Source: Peiella sedimenti (GTDB taxonomy: Bacteria; Pseudomonadota; Alphaproteobacteria; Caulobacterales; Caulobacteraceae). Taken from it: a stretch of DNA of 64,000 nt. The stretch lies in the NCBI RefSeq assembly GCF_030504955.1, contig NZ_JAUKTR010000004.1, positions 186,001 through 250,000 of the forward strand, written 5' to 3'. Every line of letters starts with the position of its first letter. Position 1 is the first letter of the stretch. A model generated the notes under the pieces. It was not told where the DNA came from, did no database searches, and saw nothing but the letters and a program-made list of their open reading frames with translations. Both the position numbers and the translations under genes were made by a program. Positions 13,594 through 22,870 of the stretch are shown here, piece after piece.

Positions 13594-16233
13594 GTGATCG
13601 ACAGCAGCTATCTGTTGGGCCTGTTCGGCCAGAGCTACACGCCCGCCTTCGGCGGCGGAGGCCTGGGGCTGGGCGCTTCCAAACGCCAGCCGACGCCGCC
13701 GTGGGACAGCCGCGCCTCGGCGCCGCCGCCCTCGGAGCTGTTGCGCACCGCGCTGTCGACGCGCCAGTTCGTCAATCCCAAGGCCGCCCAGCTGGACGTG
13801 GCAGGGGCCTCGGAGGACTACCGCAATCTCTTCGCCCTCTATCAGGGGCTGACCCTGCTGAACGCTCTGGCCAACCGGGCGGCGGCCAAGGGCGTGTCGA
13901 GCTTCGAGATCGACCGGCTGAACACGACCTTCGCCAAGGGGCTGGCCGAGATCGGCGACTTCATCGCCAAAACCGACTTCAAGGGCGTGGACCTGGCGCG
14001 GGCGCAGGCGCTGGAGACGGCCCGCTCCACAGGCGGGGTGCAGCGGCCGGCCAATGAGTACCGGACCCCGCCGCTGCATTACGGCGCCGCTGATGAAGCG
14101 GTGGCCGCCTTCCAGGGCGATGTGGCCTTTACGCTCAAGGTCTCGGGGCTGGCGGGCGACAAGAGCGTGGTCATCGACCTGGCCGGCATGGGCGGCCAGA
14201 CCCGCTCCATATCCAACGTGGTCAGCTACATAAATCAGCAGCTGGAGGCGGCGGGCGTGCAGACCCGCTTCGCCACCGAGCGGATCAAGGCGCCGCCGCG
14301 CACCATTGATGTGGGCGGAAAGCCGGTGAATCTGCCGACCGGCCAGGACGGCTGGGCCCTGAAGATCGCGGGCAGCTCGTTGGAGACGCTCAGATTCGAG
14401 GCCGCCCAGGCCGACGCTGTCTACGTGCTGCAGCGGCCTGACGACGGAGATGCGGCCCAGCTGTTGAAGTTTCAGACGGGCGCCGGCGCGCCTGCGGCCA
14501 TCGCCCGCGCGGGCGAGACGCACTGGGTCGAGGACCGCGCCTTCGCCGTCGACCTGCCCGGCCAGATCAAGGCCAGCCGCGCCATGGCCTCGGGACCTGA
14601 CGGCTCGGTCTATGTCGTCGCCGATGTGGCCGGCACAGTGGAGGGGCAGGCCGTGCGCGGCGAGCGCGACGTGGCCTTGCTGAAGTACGATTCCGCCGGC
14701 CGACTGGTGCAGGTGAGGGCGCTGGGCGCGGCGGACTCGGCCCAGGGCTTCGCGCTGGCCGTCTCGGCCGACGGCAAGGTGGCGGTCGCCGGTTCGGTCA
14801 GGGGCGGACTGACCGGCGCGGGCTCGGCGCCTGGCGCGCAGGGTGATCTGGACAGCTTCGTCACGGTCTTCGACGCTGACGGCGGCGAGCTTTGGACCAA
14901 GCGGCGCGCGGCGCGGCTGGAGGACCAGGCCACGGCGGTGGCCTTCGGCGCCGACGGCTCGGTCTATGTGGGCGGCAAGGCCAAATCGGCCATGACGGGC
15001 GGGGCCCCTGTGGGCGGCTGGGATGGCTATGTCCAGGCCTTCACCTCTACGGGCGCGGCCGGCTTCACGCGCCAGTTCGGCACGTCGGGCGACGACGCGG
15101 TGCAGGCCATCGCCGTCGAGGGCGATCGCCTGATCGTGGCGGGCGCCGGGGGGGACAGCGCAGTGCTGCGCGGCTTTGACCTGGCCAACAACGGCGCAGA
15201 AGCCGGCGTGCGCGACCTCGGTCAGATCGGCGGCGGCGTGGCGGCCATGACGCTGGACGCCGGACGCCTCTACGTCGCTGGAAGCACCCGCAACGCCAGC
15301 CTTGGCGGCGTGACGCCTGCAGGCACGCATGGCGGCGGGCAGGACGGCTTTGTCCTGTCGGTGGACGCCTCGCTCAGCGCCGACGCCTCGGATCGGCTGT
15401 TCTTCCATGGCGGCGCCGGAGAGGACGCCGTCACGGGCCTGGCCGTGCGCGGCGGCAAGCTCTGGCTGACCGGCCGCACCGATGTGGTGCAGCAGTCGCG
15501 CGACGGCTCGATTCCAGCGTCTGGCGCGGGCTATCTGATGCGTCTGGACGCCGCGACCGGCGCGGCCGAATACGAACGCGAGATCGCCACCCGCACGGGC
15601 GTCTCGGCGCCCCTGGGTCTGGCGTTTTCGGCGGGCGGGGCCAGCGTGCTGGACCGACTGGGTCTGCCGCAGGGGACCATCGACTACACGCCGTCGCAGA
15701 AGCTGGTGGACGCCACCGCCCTGCGCGCGGGGGATCAGTTCGTCATCCGCAGCGGCGTCTCGCGTCGGTCCGTGACCATTGAGGCGAATGAGACCCTGGC
15801 CAGCCTGGCGCGCAAGATTCAGATCGCTTCGAACGGACGCCTGAGCGCCGGAACCTATCGCGAAGAGGGGCGCGAGCGGCTGAAGGTCGAGGCGCGCGAG
15901 GGCCGGGATGCGGTCGAGATTCTGGCCGGCCCCGCGGGCAAGGACGCGCTGCGCGCCCTGGGACTGTCCGAGGCCCTGATTAAGGACGCCGATCCGGACG
16001 GGCCCAAGACCTTCGGCCTGATGCTGGCCTCGGACCTCAGCCTCGCGACGCCCGATGCGGCCAAGCGGGCCGGCGCGGCGCTCCAGGACGCCATGACCCA
16101 GGTGCGGGCGGCATACCGCTCGTTGAACCTGCCGACGGGGCCGGGGGCGATCACCGGCCAGGCGCCCGCCTATCTGACCAATCAGCTGGCCAATTATCAG
16201 GCGGCCCTCTCGCGTCTGACGGGCGGCTTCTAA
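13594..16233 (+). CDS. flaEY: FlaEY-like flagellar protein with beta-propeller
   Basis: A very large 879-residue protein directly downstream of the flagellins, the position of flaEY in Caulobacter. Residues about 175-230 (FTLKVSGLAGDKSVVIDLAG) and 705-790 (AGDQFVIRSGVSRRSVTIEA, LKVEAREG, LRALGLSEAL) look like hook/flagellin IN-type modules. Residues about 335-670 are repeats of the SBBP propeller type (GSVYVVADV, GKVAVAGSV, GSVYVGGKA, DRLIVAGAG, GRLYVAGST, GKLWLTGRT), one per blade. The ends are helical. No signal peptide is seen, so export through the flagellar apparatus, or a cytoplasmic role in filament assembly, is likely. GTG 13594 follows GGGAG. The FlaEY name rests on context and size; the domain reading is mine. 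Confidence 0.65.
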   Translation: MIDSSYLLGLFGQSYTPAFGGGGLGLGASKRQPTPPWDSRASAPPPSELLRTALSTRQFVNPKAAQLDVAGASEDYRNLFALYQGLTLLNALANRAAAKGVSSFEIDRLNTTFAKGLAEIGDFIAKTDFKGVDLARAQALETARSTGGVQRPANEYRTPPLHYGAADEAVAAFQGDVAFTLKVSGLAGDKSVVIDLAGMGGQTRSISNVVSYINQQLEAAGVQTRFATERIKAPPRTIDVGGKPVNLPTGQDGWALKIAGSSLETLRFEAAQADAVYVLQRPDDGDAAQLLKFQTGAGAPAAIARAGETHWVEDRAFAVDLPGQIKASRAMASGPDGSVYVVADVAGTVEGQAVRGERDVALLKYDSAGRLVQVRALGAADSAQGFALAVSADGKVAVAGSVRGGLTGAGSAPGAQGDLDSFVTVFDADGGELWTKRRAARLEDQATAVAFGADGSVYVGGKAKSAMTGGAPVGGWDGYVQAFTSTGAAGFTRQFGTSGDDAVQAIAVEGDRLIVAGAGGDSAVLRGFDLANNGAEAGVRDLGQIGGGVAAMTLDAGRLYVAGSTRNASLGGVTPAGTHGGGQDGFVLSVDASLSADASDRLFFHGGAGEDAVTGLAVRGGKLWLTGRTDVVQQSRDGSIPASGAGYLMRLDAATGAAEYEREIATRTGVSAPLGLAFSAGGASVLDRLGLPQGTIDYTPSQKLVDATALRAGDQFVIRSGVSRRSVTIEANETLASLARKIQIASNGRLSAGTYREEGRERLKVEAREGRDAVEILAGPAGKDALRALGLSEALIKDADPDGPKTFGLMLASDLSLATPDAAKRAGAALQDAMTQVRAAYRSLNLPTGPGAITGQAPAYLTNQLANYQAALSRLTGGF

Positions 16234-16293
16234 GGGCGGTTGACCTGAACCCCGGCTCGCGCGTTATTGCGCCGACTGGTTCGCGAGGCCCTG

Positions 16294-16971
16294 ATGAGTT
16301 CTCCTGACGACGGACGTGGCGGCAAGACCGTCCTGATCGGCGGCGCCCTGGCCGCGGTGGCCGTGGCGGTGGTGGCCGGCGTGCTGCTGACGCGCGGCGG
16401 CGGCGAGGAAAAGAAGGCCGAGCCTCTGCCGCCCTCGGGGCTGCAACTGGACGTGGCCGAGGCCCCGACCCTGGACCCGGATCGCGAGCTGCGCTGCTTC
16501 GTCGACGGTCAGTTCGTCGGCATGGCGACCCTGTCGGTCTGCGCCGAGCGCAACGGCGTGGCCGCCCAGGCCCTGGACGTGGGTCTCGATGAAAGCGGCG
16601 CGCTGGTGGCGGCCCCGACCGCCTCCCTGGCGCCGCCGCCCGAGCTGCCGCCTCTGGTGGAAGAGCCGGAACCCAAGCCCGTGGAGACCAGCCAGCCTGA
16701 ACCCGCGCCGCAGCCGGCGCCCAGCGGCTCGGCCTGCCTGCGCTTCAACGGCTCCAGCTGGACGCAGCTGTCCCCGAACATGAGCCTGAACGCTTGCGTC
16801 CAGGCCCTGTTCGCCGGCGAGTGCCAGCGGCCGGGCGGGGCCTCTTACGGACGATGGGGCGAGGTCACCCTGCGTCTGGTGCCGCGGCGGGTGGAGCAGT
16901 CCTTCGACAACCGCCGCTTCGTCACCCTGGTTGAGCAGACCCGCAACTGCGGCATTCCGGAGATCCGCTGA
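16294..16971 (+). CDS. Membrane-anchored envelope protein of unknown function
   Basis: A 225-residue protein: short polar N-terminus, one transmembrane helix at about residues 9-31 (KTVLIGGALAAVAVAVVAGVLL), then a periplasmic part with two cysteine-containing modules (about 67-85 and 147-225) joined by a Pro/Glu-rich linker (about 115-150). The modules begin alike (LRCFVDG and ACLRFNG), suggesting an old internal duplication. No family was recognised. It touches the next gene (TGATG), so both are probably co-transcribed. ATG 16294 is chosen over upstream codons that would precede the charged segment oddly. Confidence 0.65.
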   Translation: MSSPDDGRGGKTVLIGGALAAVAVAVVAGVLLTRGGGEEKKAEPLPPSGLQLDVAEAPTLDPDRELRCFVDGQFVGMATLSVCAERNGVAAQALDVGLDESGALVAAPTASLAPPPELPPLVEEPEPKPVETSQPEPAPQPAPSGSACLRFNGSSWTQLSPNMSLNACVQALFAGECQRPGGASYGRWGEVTLRLVPRRVEQSFDNRRFVTLVEQTRNCGIPEIR

Positions 16972-17381
16972 TGCGTCTGAGCGCCGCCCTCGCATTGACC
17001 GCCGCCGCCGTGGCGCTGAGCGCCTGCGAGCAGCCCAAGATCGTGGCCCCGATGGACCGGGGGGTCTGCTACTACGTGGTGCCGCAGGAGGACGGGACCG
17101 CCAGGTTCCACGTGGTCGCCCGCGACCAGCAGTCCCTAGAGTATTGCGCCGCCCGCCTGGAGGAGATGCGCGTGCGTTTCCTGCGCCAGGGCGGCAACCG
17201 GCGCGAGGTCACCGGCGCGTACCAAGGTCGCTTCATCTGGGTCAGCCCGCGCGGCGTCTCGGTGTCCGAGGGCTGGGAGGGCGTGCGCTACTTCTCATTG
17301 GCCCGCACCGGCGACGGGCGGCTGGCGATTCCTGGCGCGATCCAGCGCGACATGGACGCGGCCCAGGCCCCGGCGGGCTGA
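16971..17381 (+). CDS. Putative lipoprotein of unknown function
   Basis: A 136-residue protein with a lipoprotein signal (VALSAC, Cys19) and a mature part with CYYVVP and EYCAARLEEMRVRFL segments. Its ATG overlaps the stop of the preceding membrane-anchored gene by one base (TGATG), implying a two-gene unit acting in the envelope. No family was recognised. Confidence 0.65.
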   Translation: MRLSAALALTAAAVALSACEQPKIVAPMDRGVCYYVVPQEDGTARFHVVARDQQSLEYCAARLEEMRVRFLRQGGNRREVTGAYQGRFIWVSPRGVSVSEGWEGVRYFSLARTGDGRLAIPGAIQRDMDAAQAPAG

Positions 17382-17400
17382 TCCGCCTGGGGATTGAGCG

Positions 17401-17415
17401 GAACAAACTTAGAAC
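17401..17415. promoter_or_regulatory. LexA box upstream of ssb
   Basis: GAAC-AAACTTA-GAAC matches the alphaproteobacterial LexA operator GTTC-N7-GTTC read on the other strand. It is 66 bases before the ssb ATG, so ssb is probably induced by DNA damage, as reported for Caulobacter. Confidence 0.75.
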
Positions 17416-17480
17416 ATTCTCTTGGCGGCGCGCTTAGGCGCCGCTAGGATCAGGCCGGTATAGCGGCGGAAGGAAACGTC

Positions 17481-17954
17481 ATGGCGGGCAGCGTCAACAA
17501 GGTCATTCTGATCGGCAACCTGGGCAAGGATCCCGAAATCCGCAGCCTCGGCTCGGGCGACCGCGTCGCCAATCTGCGCATCGCCACGTCGGAAACCTGG
17601 CGCGACAAGGCCACGGGCGAGCGCAAGGAAAAGACCGAGTGGCACACGGTCACCATCTTCAACGAGAACATCGTCAAGGTGGCCGAGAACTACCTGAAGA
17701 AGGGCTCGAAGGTTTACGTCGAAGGCTCGCTGCAGACCCGCAAGTGGCAGGACCAGCAGGGCCAGGACAGGTATTCCACCGAGGTCGTGCTGCAGAAGTT
17801 CCGCGGCGAGCTGACCATGCTGGACGGCCGCAATGAGGGCGGCGGCTCCGGCGGGGGCGGCGGCTCGGACGACTACGGCTTCTCCGGCGGCGGCCAGGCG
17901 CGCGGCTCGGGGCCGAAGCAGTCCTTCGACATGGACGACGACATCCCGTTCTAA
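17481..17954 (+). CDS. ssb: Single-stranded DNA-binding protein
   Basis: A 157-residue SSB. The N-terminal OB fold covers about residues 1-110 ([40 protein letters not shown]). A Gly/Ser-rich flexible linker follows, then the conserved acidic tip DMDDDIPF that docks repair and replication partners. It binds exposed single strands during replication and repair. AAGGA precedes ATG 17481. A LexA box lies upstream. It stands alone, without the uvrA neighbour found in many proteobacteria inside this window. Confidence 0.97.
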   Translation: MAGSVNKVILIGNLGKDPEIRSLGSGDRVANLRIATSETWRDKATGERKEKTEWHTVTIFNENIVKVAENYLKKGSKVYVEGSLQTRKWQDQQGQDRYSTEVVLQKFRGELTMLDGRNEGGGSGGGGGSDDYGFSGGGQARGSGPKQSFDMDDDIPF

Positions 17955-18069
17955 GACTGGCTGGTTCCGCGGGCGGCGCAACCGTCACCTAAGGTCAAGC
18001 TACGCTTCATTAAGCACGTCCAGGCGATTGAAGGTGTGAGCGATTCCGCCTCGCACGAGCCCGCCGCCT

Positions 18070-18387
18070 TTGCCCCCCCAGGTCCGCCCCTTCATACCCT
18101 CGATCGTGCTGGGCCTTCTGATCGTCTATTTCGGCGTTCAGGGCCTGATCGGCGAGCGCGGCCTGCTGGCCAGTAAGGCGCGGGCGGAGACCCTGGCGGA
18201 GCGGCGCCTGGAGCTGACCCGGCTGGAGGCGCAGCGCAACGATCTGCGGGCCCGGGTCCGGCTTCTGCGCACCGACAATCTGTCGGCTGACCTACTGGAG
18301 GAGCGGGCCCGGGCGCTGCTCGGATTCGCCGATCCGCGCGACGTGATCGTGCGTTTGCCGGACGAGCGACAGCCCACTGAATCTTGA
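18070..18387 (+). CDS. FtsB/DivIC-like septum formation initiator
   Basis: About 105 residues: a short N-terminus, one membrane helix (residues 8-26, PSIVLGLLIVYFGVQGL), then a coiled coil (about 30-75, with ETLAERRLELTRLEAQRNDL) and a C-terminal LGFADPRDVIVRLP segment typical of the FtsB/DivIC family, which links the divisome through FtsL and FtsQ. The neighbouring pdhA order is also seen in other Alphaproteobacteria. The only usable in-frame start is TTG 18070 (after TGA at 18037-18039) and has no good ribosome-binding site, so the start is uncertain. Confidence 0.75.
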   Translation: MPPQVRPFIPSIVLGLLIVYFGVQGLIGERGLLASKARAETLAERRLELTRLEAQRNDLRARVRLLRTDNLSADLLEERARALLGFADPRDVIVRLPDERQPTES

Positions 18388-18394
18388 TCCTCTA

Positions 18395-18443
18395 GACCGA
18401 AATCGGTTCACCTGGACGCAGTCCGGGGGCTCAGATTTCGGTC
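18395..18443. repeat. Inverted repeat downstream of the FtsB-like gene
   Basis: GACCGAAATC and GATTTCGGTC form perfect 10-base arms around a 29-base loop that itself contains GGAC-GCA-GTCC. It begins eight bases after the stop. No U-tract follows. It may be a Rho-assisted terminator or a small mobile palindromic element. Confidence 0.5.
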
Positions 18444-18585
18444 CCGATTATGAGTGAGAGCCTGATTCACGGCATCGGCGGAAATTCGCCCCAGCCGACC
18501 AGGCTCTTGCGGCTTTGGCTTCGCGGCGAAGGCTGCTAAAGGCCCCTTTCCGTTACGACAGGCCCCAGTTCGGGAGGACAGCCGG

Positions 18586-19596
18586 ATGGCGAAAGCCGCG
18601 GCCAAGAAGGCGGCGCCAGGCAAGGGCGCGCCCCAGGCATCCAAGGAAGAGCTGCTTCGCTTCTATCGCGAGATGCTGCTGATCCGCCGCTTCGAGGAGC
18701 GCGCCGGTCAGCTGTACGGCATGGGCCTGATCGGCGGCTTCTGCCACCTCTATATCGGCCAGGAGGCCGTGGCCGTGGGGCTGCAGGCGACCTTCAAGCA
18801 GGGCGACCAGGTCATCACCGGCTATCGCGATCACGGCCACATGCTGGCGGCCGGCATGGATCCGAAGGAGGTCATGGCCGAGCTGACCGGGCGTATCGGC
18901 GGCTCGTCCAAGGGCAAGGGCGGCTCGATGCACATGTTCGACGTGGCCACCGGCTTCTACGGCGGGCACGGCATCGTCGGCGCCCAGGTGCCGCTGGGCG
19001 CGGGCCTGGCCTTCGCCAACAAGTATCGCGGCACGGACAACGTCAGCTTCACCTATTTCGGCGACGGCGCGGCCAATCAGGGCCAGGTGTACGAAGCCTT
19101 CAACATGGCCCAGCTGTGGAAGCTGCCGGTCATCTTCATCATCGAGAACAACCAGTACGCCATGGGCACCTCGATCGAGCGGTCCTCGGCGACCACCGAT
19201 CTGAGCCAGCGCGGCGCCAGCTTCGGCATTCCGGGCGAGCAGGTGGACGGCATGGACGTGCTGGCGGTGCGCGATGCGGCCGAGCGCGCCGTGGCGCGGG
19301 CGCGGGCGGGCGAGGGCCCCTTCATCCTGGAGGTGAAGACCTACCGCTATCGCGGCCACTCCATGAGCGACCCGGCCAAATACCGCACCAAGGAAGAGGT
19401 GGACGAGGTCAAGAAGACCCGCGATCCCATCGAGCATGTGAAGATGCTGCTGGACCGTGCGGGCGCCACGGAGGCGGACCTCAAGCCCATCGAGGACGAG
19501 GTTAAGGTCATCGTCGCCGAGGCGGTCCAGTTCGCCCAGGAAAGCCCCGAGCCCGATCCGTCCGAGCTCTACACCGACGTGTATCAGGAGGCGTGA
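18586..19596 (+). CDS. pdhA: Pyruvate dehydrogenase E1 component, alpha subunit
   Basis: A 336-residue E1-alpha that, with PdhB, decarboxylates pyruvate using thiamine diphosphate. The TPP motif runs from FGDGAANQG (near residue 158) to ENNQYAMGT, and the phosphorylation-loop region is YRYRGHSMSDP. The N-terminal 18 residues are a Lys/Ala-rich extension. GGGAGGA precedes ATG 18586. It starts the PDH operon; its TGA overlaps the GTG of a small DUF5076-like gene. Confidence 0.96.
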   Translation: MAKAAAKKAAPGKGAPQASKEELLRFYREMLLIRRFEERAGQLYGMGLIGGFCHLYIGQEAVAVGLQATFKQGDQVITGYRDHGHMLAAGMDPKEVMAELTGRIGGSSKGKGGSMHMFDVATGFYGGHGIVGAQVPLGAGLAFANKYRGTDNVSFTYFGDGAANQGQVYEAFNMAQLWKLPVIFIIENNQYAMGTSIERSSATTDLSQRGASFGIPGEQVDGMDVLAVRDAAERAVARARAGEGPFILEVKTYRYRGHSMSDPAKYRTKEEVDEVKKTRDPIEHVKMLLDRAGATEADLKPIEDEVKVIVAEAVQFAQESPEPDPSELYTDVYQEA

Positions 19597-19883
19597 GGGT
19601 GAGGCTTAGCGAGCTAGAACCACCCGTAGAAGATGGCGTGGAGATTCTTCGCACGGTGATAGCGGAGAACGGTCGGTTGCATGTGGCCTTGAAACCAGTG
19701 TGGGATAAGCCCGACGTCTGGGGGCTCCTGCTTGTCGACATCGCAAGGCATCTATCACGCGCTTTTGAAAGCGAAGGTTCCTGCACACGTGATGATGCTC
19801 TGCGGCGCATACGCGCTGGTTGGGATGCGGAGCTCGAGTCGCCGACAGACCTCGGCAAGACTAGCCGGAGACTAAGACATTGA
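19593..19883 (+). CDS. DUF5076-like small protein, copy A
   Basis: A 96-residue protein between pdhA and pdhB, overlapping each by four bases (GTGA and TTGA), so clearly translated with them. It is paralogous to the 107-residue protein at 21255: the pattern E-[IV]-[LM]-R, then [22 protein letters not shown] here and [22 protein letters not shown] there, then AxxxIxxGW. I know this family as DUF5076; function unknown. Codon use is less GC-biased than its neighbours, which suggests later arrival or relaxed selection. AGGAG precedes the GTG. Confidence 0.7.
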   Translation: MRVRLSELEPPVEDGVEILRTVIAENGRLHVALKPVWDKPDVWGLLLVDIARHLSRAFESEGSCTRDDALRRIRAGWDAELESPTDLGKTSRRLRH

Positions 19884-21268
19884 CCGACATCCTGATGCCG
19901 GCCCTGTCCCCGACCATGGAGGAGGGGACCCTTACCAAGTGGCACATCAAGGCGGGCGACACGGTCAAGGCCGGCGACGTCATCGCCGAGATCGAGACCG
20001 ACAAGGCGACCATGGAGGTCGAGGCCGTCGACGAGGGCGAGGTGGCCGAAATCCTGGTGGCCGAGGGCTCCGAGGGCGTGAAGGTCAACACGCCGATCGC
20101 GCGCCTGAAGGGTGAGGGCGGCGGGGCCGCTCCGGCTCCGCAGCAGGCGGCTCCGCAAGCCTCTGGAGATCCCGAGAAGACGGCGCCCGAAGCGGCCGCT
20201 CCCGAGCCTGAGGGGGAAGGCCCTGCACCGGTCACGCCAAAGGCCGAGCTGAAAGATCCCGAGGTTCCGGCCGGAGCCAAGCTGGTCAAGACGACCGTGC
20301 GCGACGCCCTGCGCGACGCCATGGCCGAGGAGATGCGCCGCGACGAGAGCGTGTTCCTGATGGGCGAGGAAGTCGCCCAGTATCAGGGCGCCTACAAGGT
20401 GTCGCGCGAGTTGCTGCAGGAGTTCGGCGACCGCCGCGTGGTGGACACCCCGATCACTGAATACGGCTTCGCGGGGCTGGGGGTAGGCGCCTCGATGGCG
20501 GGTCTGAAGCCCATCGTCGAGTTCATGACCTTCAACTTCGCCATGCAGGCGATCGACCACATCATCAACTCGGCGGCCAAGACGCTGTACATGTCGGGCG
20601 GGCAGATCCGTTGCCCGATCGTGTTCCGCGGGCCCAACGGCGCGGCGGCCCGCGTGGCGGCCCAGCACAGTCAGGACTACTCGGCCTGGTATGCCCAGAT
20701 CCCCGGCCTGAAGGTGATCGCGCCCTATGACGCGGCGGACGCCAAGGGCCTGCTGAAGGCGGCCATCCGCGATCCGAACCCCGTGGTCTTCCTCGAGCAC
20801 GAGATGATGTACGGCGTCGAGTTCGACGTGCCCGACGTGGAGGACTGGATCGTCCCCATCGGCAAGGCCAAGGTCCGGCGCGAGGGCGGCGATGTGACCA
20901 TCACCGCGCACAGCCGCATGGTGGGACTGGCGCTGAAGGCGGCCGAGGAACTGGCCGCCCAAGGCATCGAAGCCGAGGTGGTGGACCTGCGCACCCTGCG
21001 TCCGCTGGACCACGAGACCATCCTCGAGAGCGTGAAGAAGACCAACCGTCTGGTTTCGGTCGAGGAGGGCTGGGGCCCCATGGGCGTGGGCGCCGAAATC
21101 TGCGCCCGCGTGGTGGAGCACGCCTTCGACTACCTGGATGCGCCGCCACTGCGCGTGCACCAGGAAGACGTGCCCATGCCCTATGCGGCCAACCTCGAAG
21201 CCCTGTCCCTGCCTTCGGTCGAGAAGATCGTGCAGGCTGTGAAGAAGGTGACCTATGTCCAAGACTGA
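19880..21268 (+). CDS. pdhB: Pyruvate dehydrogenase E1 component, beta subunit with N-terminal lipoyl domain
   Basis: A 462-residue fusion. Residues 1-76 form a biotinyl/lipoyl domain (lysine in [11 protein letters not shown]), residues about 85-130 an Ala/Pro/Glu linker, and the rest the E1-beta transketolase-like domains ([38 protein letters not shown]). The fused lipoyl domain is an established feature of alphaproteobacterial PdhB. The lipoyl domain is nearly identical to that of PdhC, indicating gene conversion or duplication. Start is TTG 19880, overlapping the preceding stop as TTGA. Confidence 0.96.
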   Translation: MTDILMPALSPTMEEGTLTKWHIKAGDTVKAGDVIAEIETDKATMEVEAVDEGEVAEILVAEGSEGVKVNTPIARLKGEGGGAAPAPQQAAPQASGDPEKTAPEAAAPEPEGEGPAPVTPKAELKDPEVPAGAKLVKTTVRDALRDAMAEEMRRDESVFLMGEEVAQYQGAYKVSRELLQEFGDRRVVDTPITEYGFAGLGVGASMAGLKPIVEFMTFNFAMQAIDHIINSAAKTLYMSGGQIRCPIVFRGPNGAAARVAAQHSQDYSAWYAQIPGLKVIAPYDAADAKGLLKAAIRDPNPVVFLEHEMMYGVEFDVPDVEDWIVPIGKAKVRREGGDVTITAHSRMVGLALKAAEELAAQGIEAEVVDLRTLRPLDHETILESVKKTNRLVSVEEGWGPMGVGAEICARVVEHAFDYLDAPPLRVHQEDVPMPYAANLEALSLPSVEKIVQAVKKVTYVQD

Positions 21269-21578
21269 ACAGGAAAACCCCGCCTTCGATCAGGAAATCT
21301 CGCCGCCGCCGAACTATCAGGACAATCCGCAGGCGATCGAAGTCATGCGCGCCTGGTGGATGGGCGAGCGCGCCCAGATGACCTTCCGGCCGGTGTTCTC
21401 CGACCCGCGCGCCTTCGGCTTCCTGCTGGCTGAGGCCTCGCGCCACCTGTCGAACGTCTACGCCGAGACCCGTGGCATGACCCCCGAGGCCGCCATGGAG
21501 GCCATCCTCCAGGGCTGGGAAGACGGCCAGAAGGTCGAGATGAAGACCGCCATGGAAAAGCCCCAGCGCGGAAACTGA
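21255..21578 (+). CDS. DUF5076-like small protein, copy B
   Basis: A 107-residue acidic protein overlapping the pdhB end by 14 bases and ending seven bases before pdhC. It is the longer, normally GC-rich paralogue of the protein at 19593 (shared [23 protein letters not shown]-type core, followed by [12 protein letters not shown]). Two copies bracketing pdhB suggest a role in the complex, perhaps in assembly or regulation, but no function is known. Confidence 0.7.
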   Translation: MSKTEQENPAFDQEISPPPNYQDNPQAIEVMRAWWMGERAQMTFRPVFSDPRAFGFLLAEASRHLSNVYAETRGMTPEAAMEAILQGWEDGQKVEMKTAMEKPQRGN

Positions 21579-21585
21579 TAACGCC

Positions 21586-22857
21586 ATGACCGACATCCTC
21601 ATGCCCGCCCTGTCGCCCACCATGGAGGAGGGCACGCTGTCCAAGTGGCACGTCAAGGCGGGCGACGTGGTGAAGGCCGGCGACGTCATCGCCGAGATCG
21701 AGACCGACAAGGCCACCATGGAGGTCGAGGCGGTCGACGAGGGCGAGGTGCTGGAAATCCTGGTCGCCGAGGGGACCGAGGGCGTGAAGGTCAATGCGCC
21801 GATCGCCCGCCTGAAGGGCGAGGGCGGAACGGCCGCGCCGTCGCCGAAGTCCGCCGAGAAGCCTGAACCGGCGAAATCGGAAACGCCCGCGCCGGTCAAG
21901 GTTGAGCCGCCCAAGGCGGCGACTCCGGCGCCCGCTCAGAAGTCTGACGGCGACCGCGTCTTCGCCTCGCCCCTGGCGCGCCGCATGGCCGCGCAGGCCG
22001 GGCTGGATCTGAACGCCATCAAGGGCACCGGTCCCAAGGGCCGCATCGTCAAGGCGGACATCGAGGCCATGTCCGGCAAGCCGGGGGCGCCAGCCGCTCC
22101 GGCCGCCCAGGCGGCGCGGGCCGAGCCGCGTCAGGTTCTGTCGCTGGAGCAGCAGGGCATCGCGCCCGGCTCCTACGACCTCGTGCCGCTGGACGGCATG
22201 CGCAAGGCCATCGCGCGGCGTCTCACTGACAGCTTCCGCGACGTGCCGCACTTCCCGCTGACCATCGACTGCGAGATCGACGGGTTGCTGGCGGCGCGGT
22301 CCAAGGTCAACGCCCTGCTGGAGAAGGATGGCGTCAAGGTCTCGGTCAACGACTTCGTCATCAAGGCCGCCGCCATGGCCCTGAAGCTGGAGCCCGAGGC
22401 CAACGCCAGCTACACGCCCGAGGGGCTGGCCATGCATCACCACGCCGACATCTCCATGGCCGTGGCCATCGAGGGCGGGCTGATCACGCCCATCATCCGC
22501 AAGGCCGAGACCAAGTCGCTGCGTCAGATCGCGGTCGAAGCCAAGGACCTGGCCAAGCGCGCCCGCGAGCGGAAACTCAAGCCGGAGGAATTCCAGGGCG
22601 GCACCTTCAGCGTCTCCAACCTGGGCATGTTCGGCATCAAGGCCTTCGCCTCGATCATCAACGAGCCGCAGGGCGCGATCATGAGCGTCGGCGCCGGGGA
22701 ACAGCGCCCGGTCGTGAAGAACGGTCAGCTGACCGTAGCCACGGTGATGACCGTGACCCTGACCTGTGACCACCGCGTGGTGGACGGGGCCGTCGGCGCG
22801 CGCTTCCTGCAGGCGTTCAAGACCCTGCTGGAAGATCCCGTGACCATGCTGGCCTAA
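21586..22857 (+). CDS. pdhC: Pyruvate dehydrogenase E2, dihydrolipoyl acetyltransferase
   Basis: A 423-residue E2 that transfers acetyl groups to CoA and forms the core of the complex. Order: lipoyl domain (1-76, lysine in [11 protein letters not shown]), Pro/Ala linker, peripheral-subunit binding domain (about 123-160, [20 protein letters not shown]), second linker, and catalytic domain with the active-site histidine in DHRVVDG near the C-terminus. The first 75 residues are almost the same as those of PdhB in this operon. Confidence 0.96.
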   Translation: MTDILMPALSPTMEEGTLSKWHVKAGDVVKAGDVIAEIETDKATMEVEAVDEGEVLEILVAEGTEGVKVNAPIARLKGEGGTAAPSPKSAEKPEPAKSETPAPVKVEPPKAATPAPAQKSDGDRVFASPLARRMAAQAGLDLNAIKGTGPKGRIVKADIEAMSGKPGAPAAPAAQAARAEPRQVLSLEQQGIAPGSYDLVPLDGMRKAIARRLTDSFRDVPHFPLTIDCEIDGLLAARSKVNALLEKDGVKVSVNDFVIKAAAMALKLEPEANASYTPEGLAMHHHADISMAVAIEGGLITPIIRKAETKSLRQIAVEAKDLAKRARERKLKPEEFQGGTFSVSNLGMFGIKAFASIINEPQGAIMSVGAGEQRPVVKNGQLTVATVMTVTLTCDHRVVDGAVGARFLQAFKTLLEDPVTMLA

Positions 22858-22870
22858 GCGTCGCGCAGGC

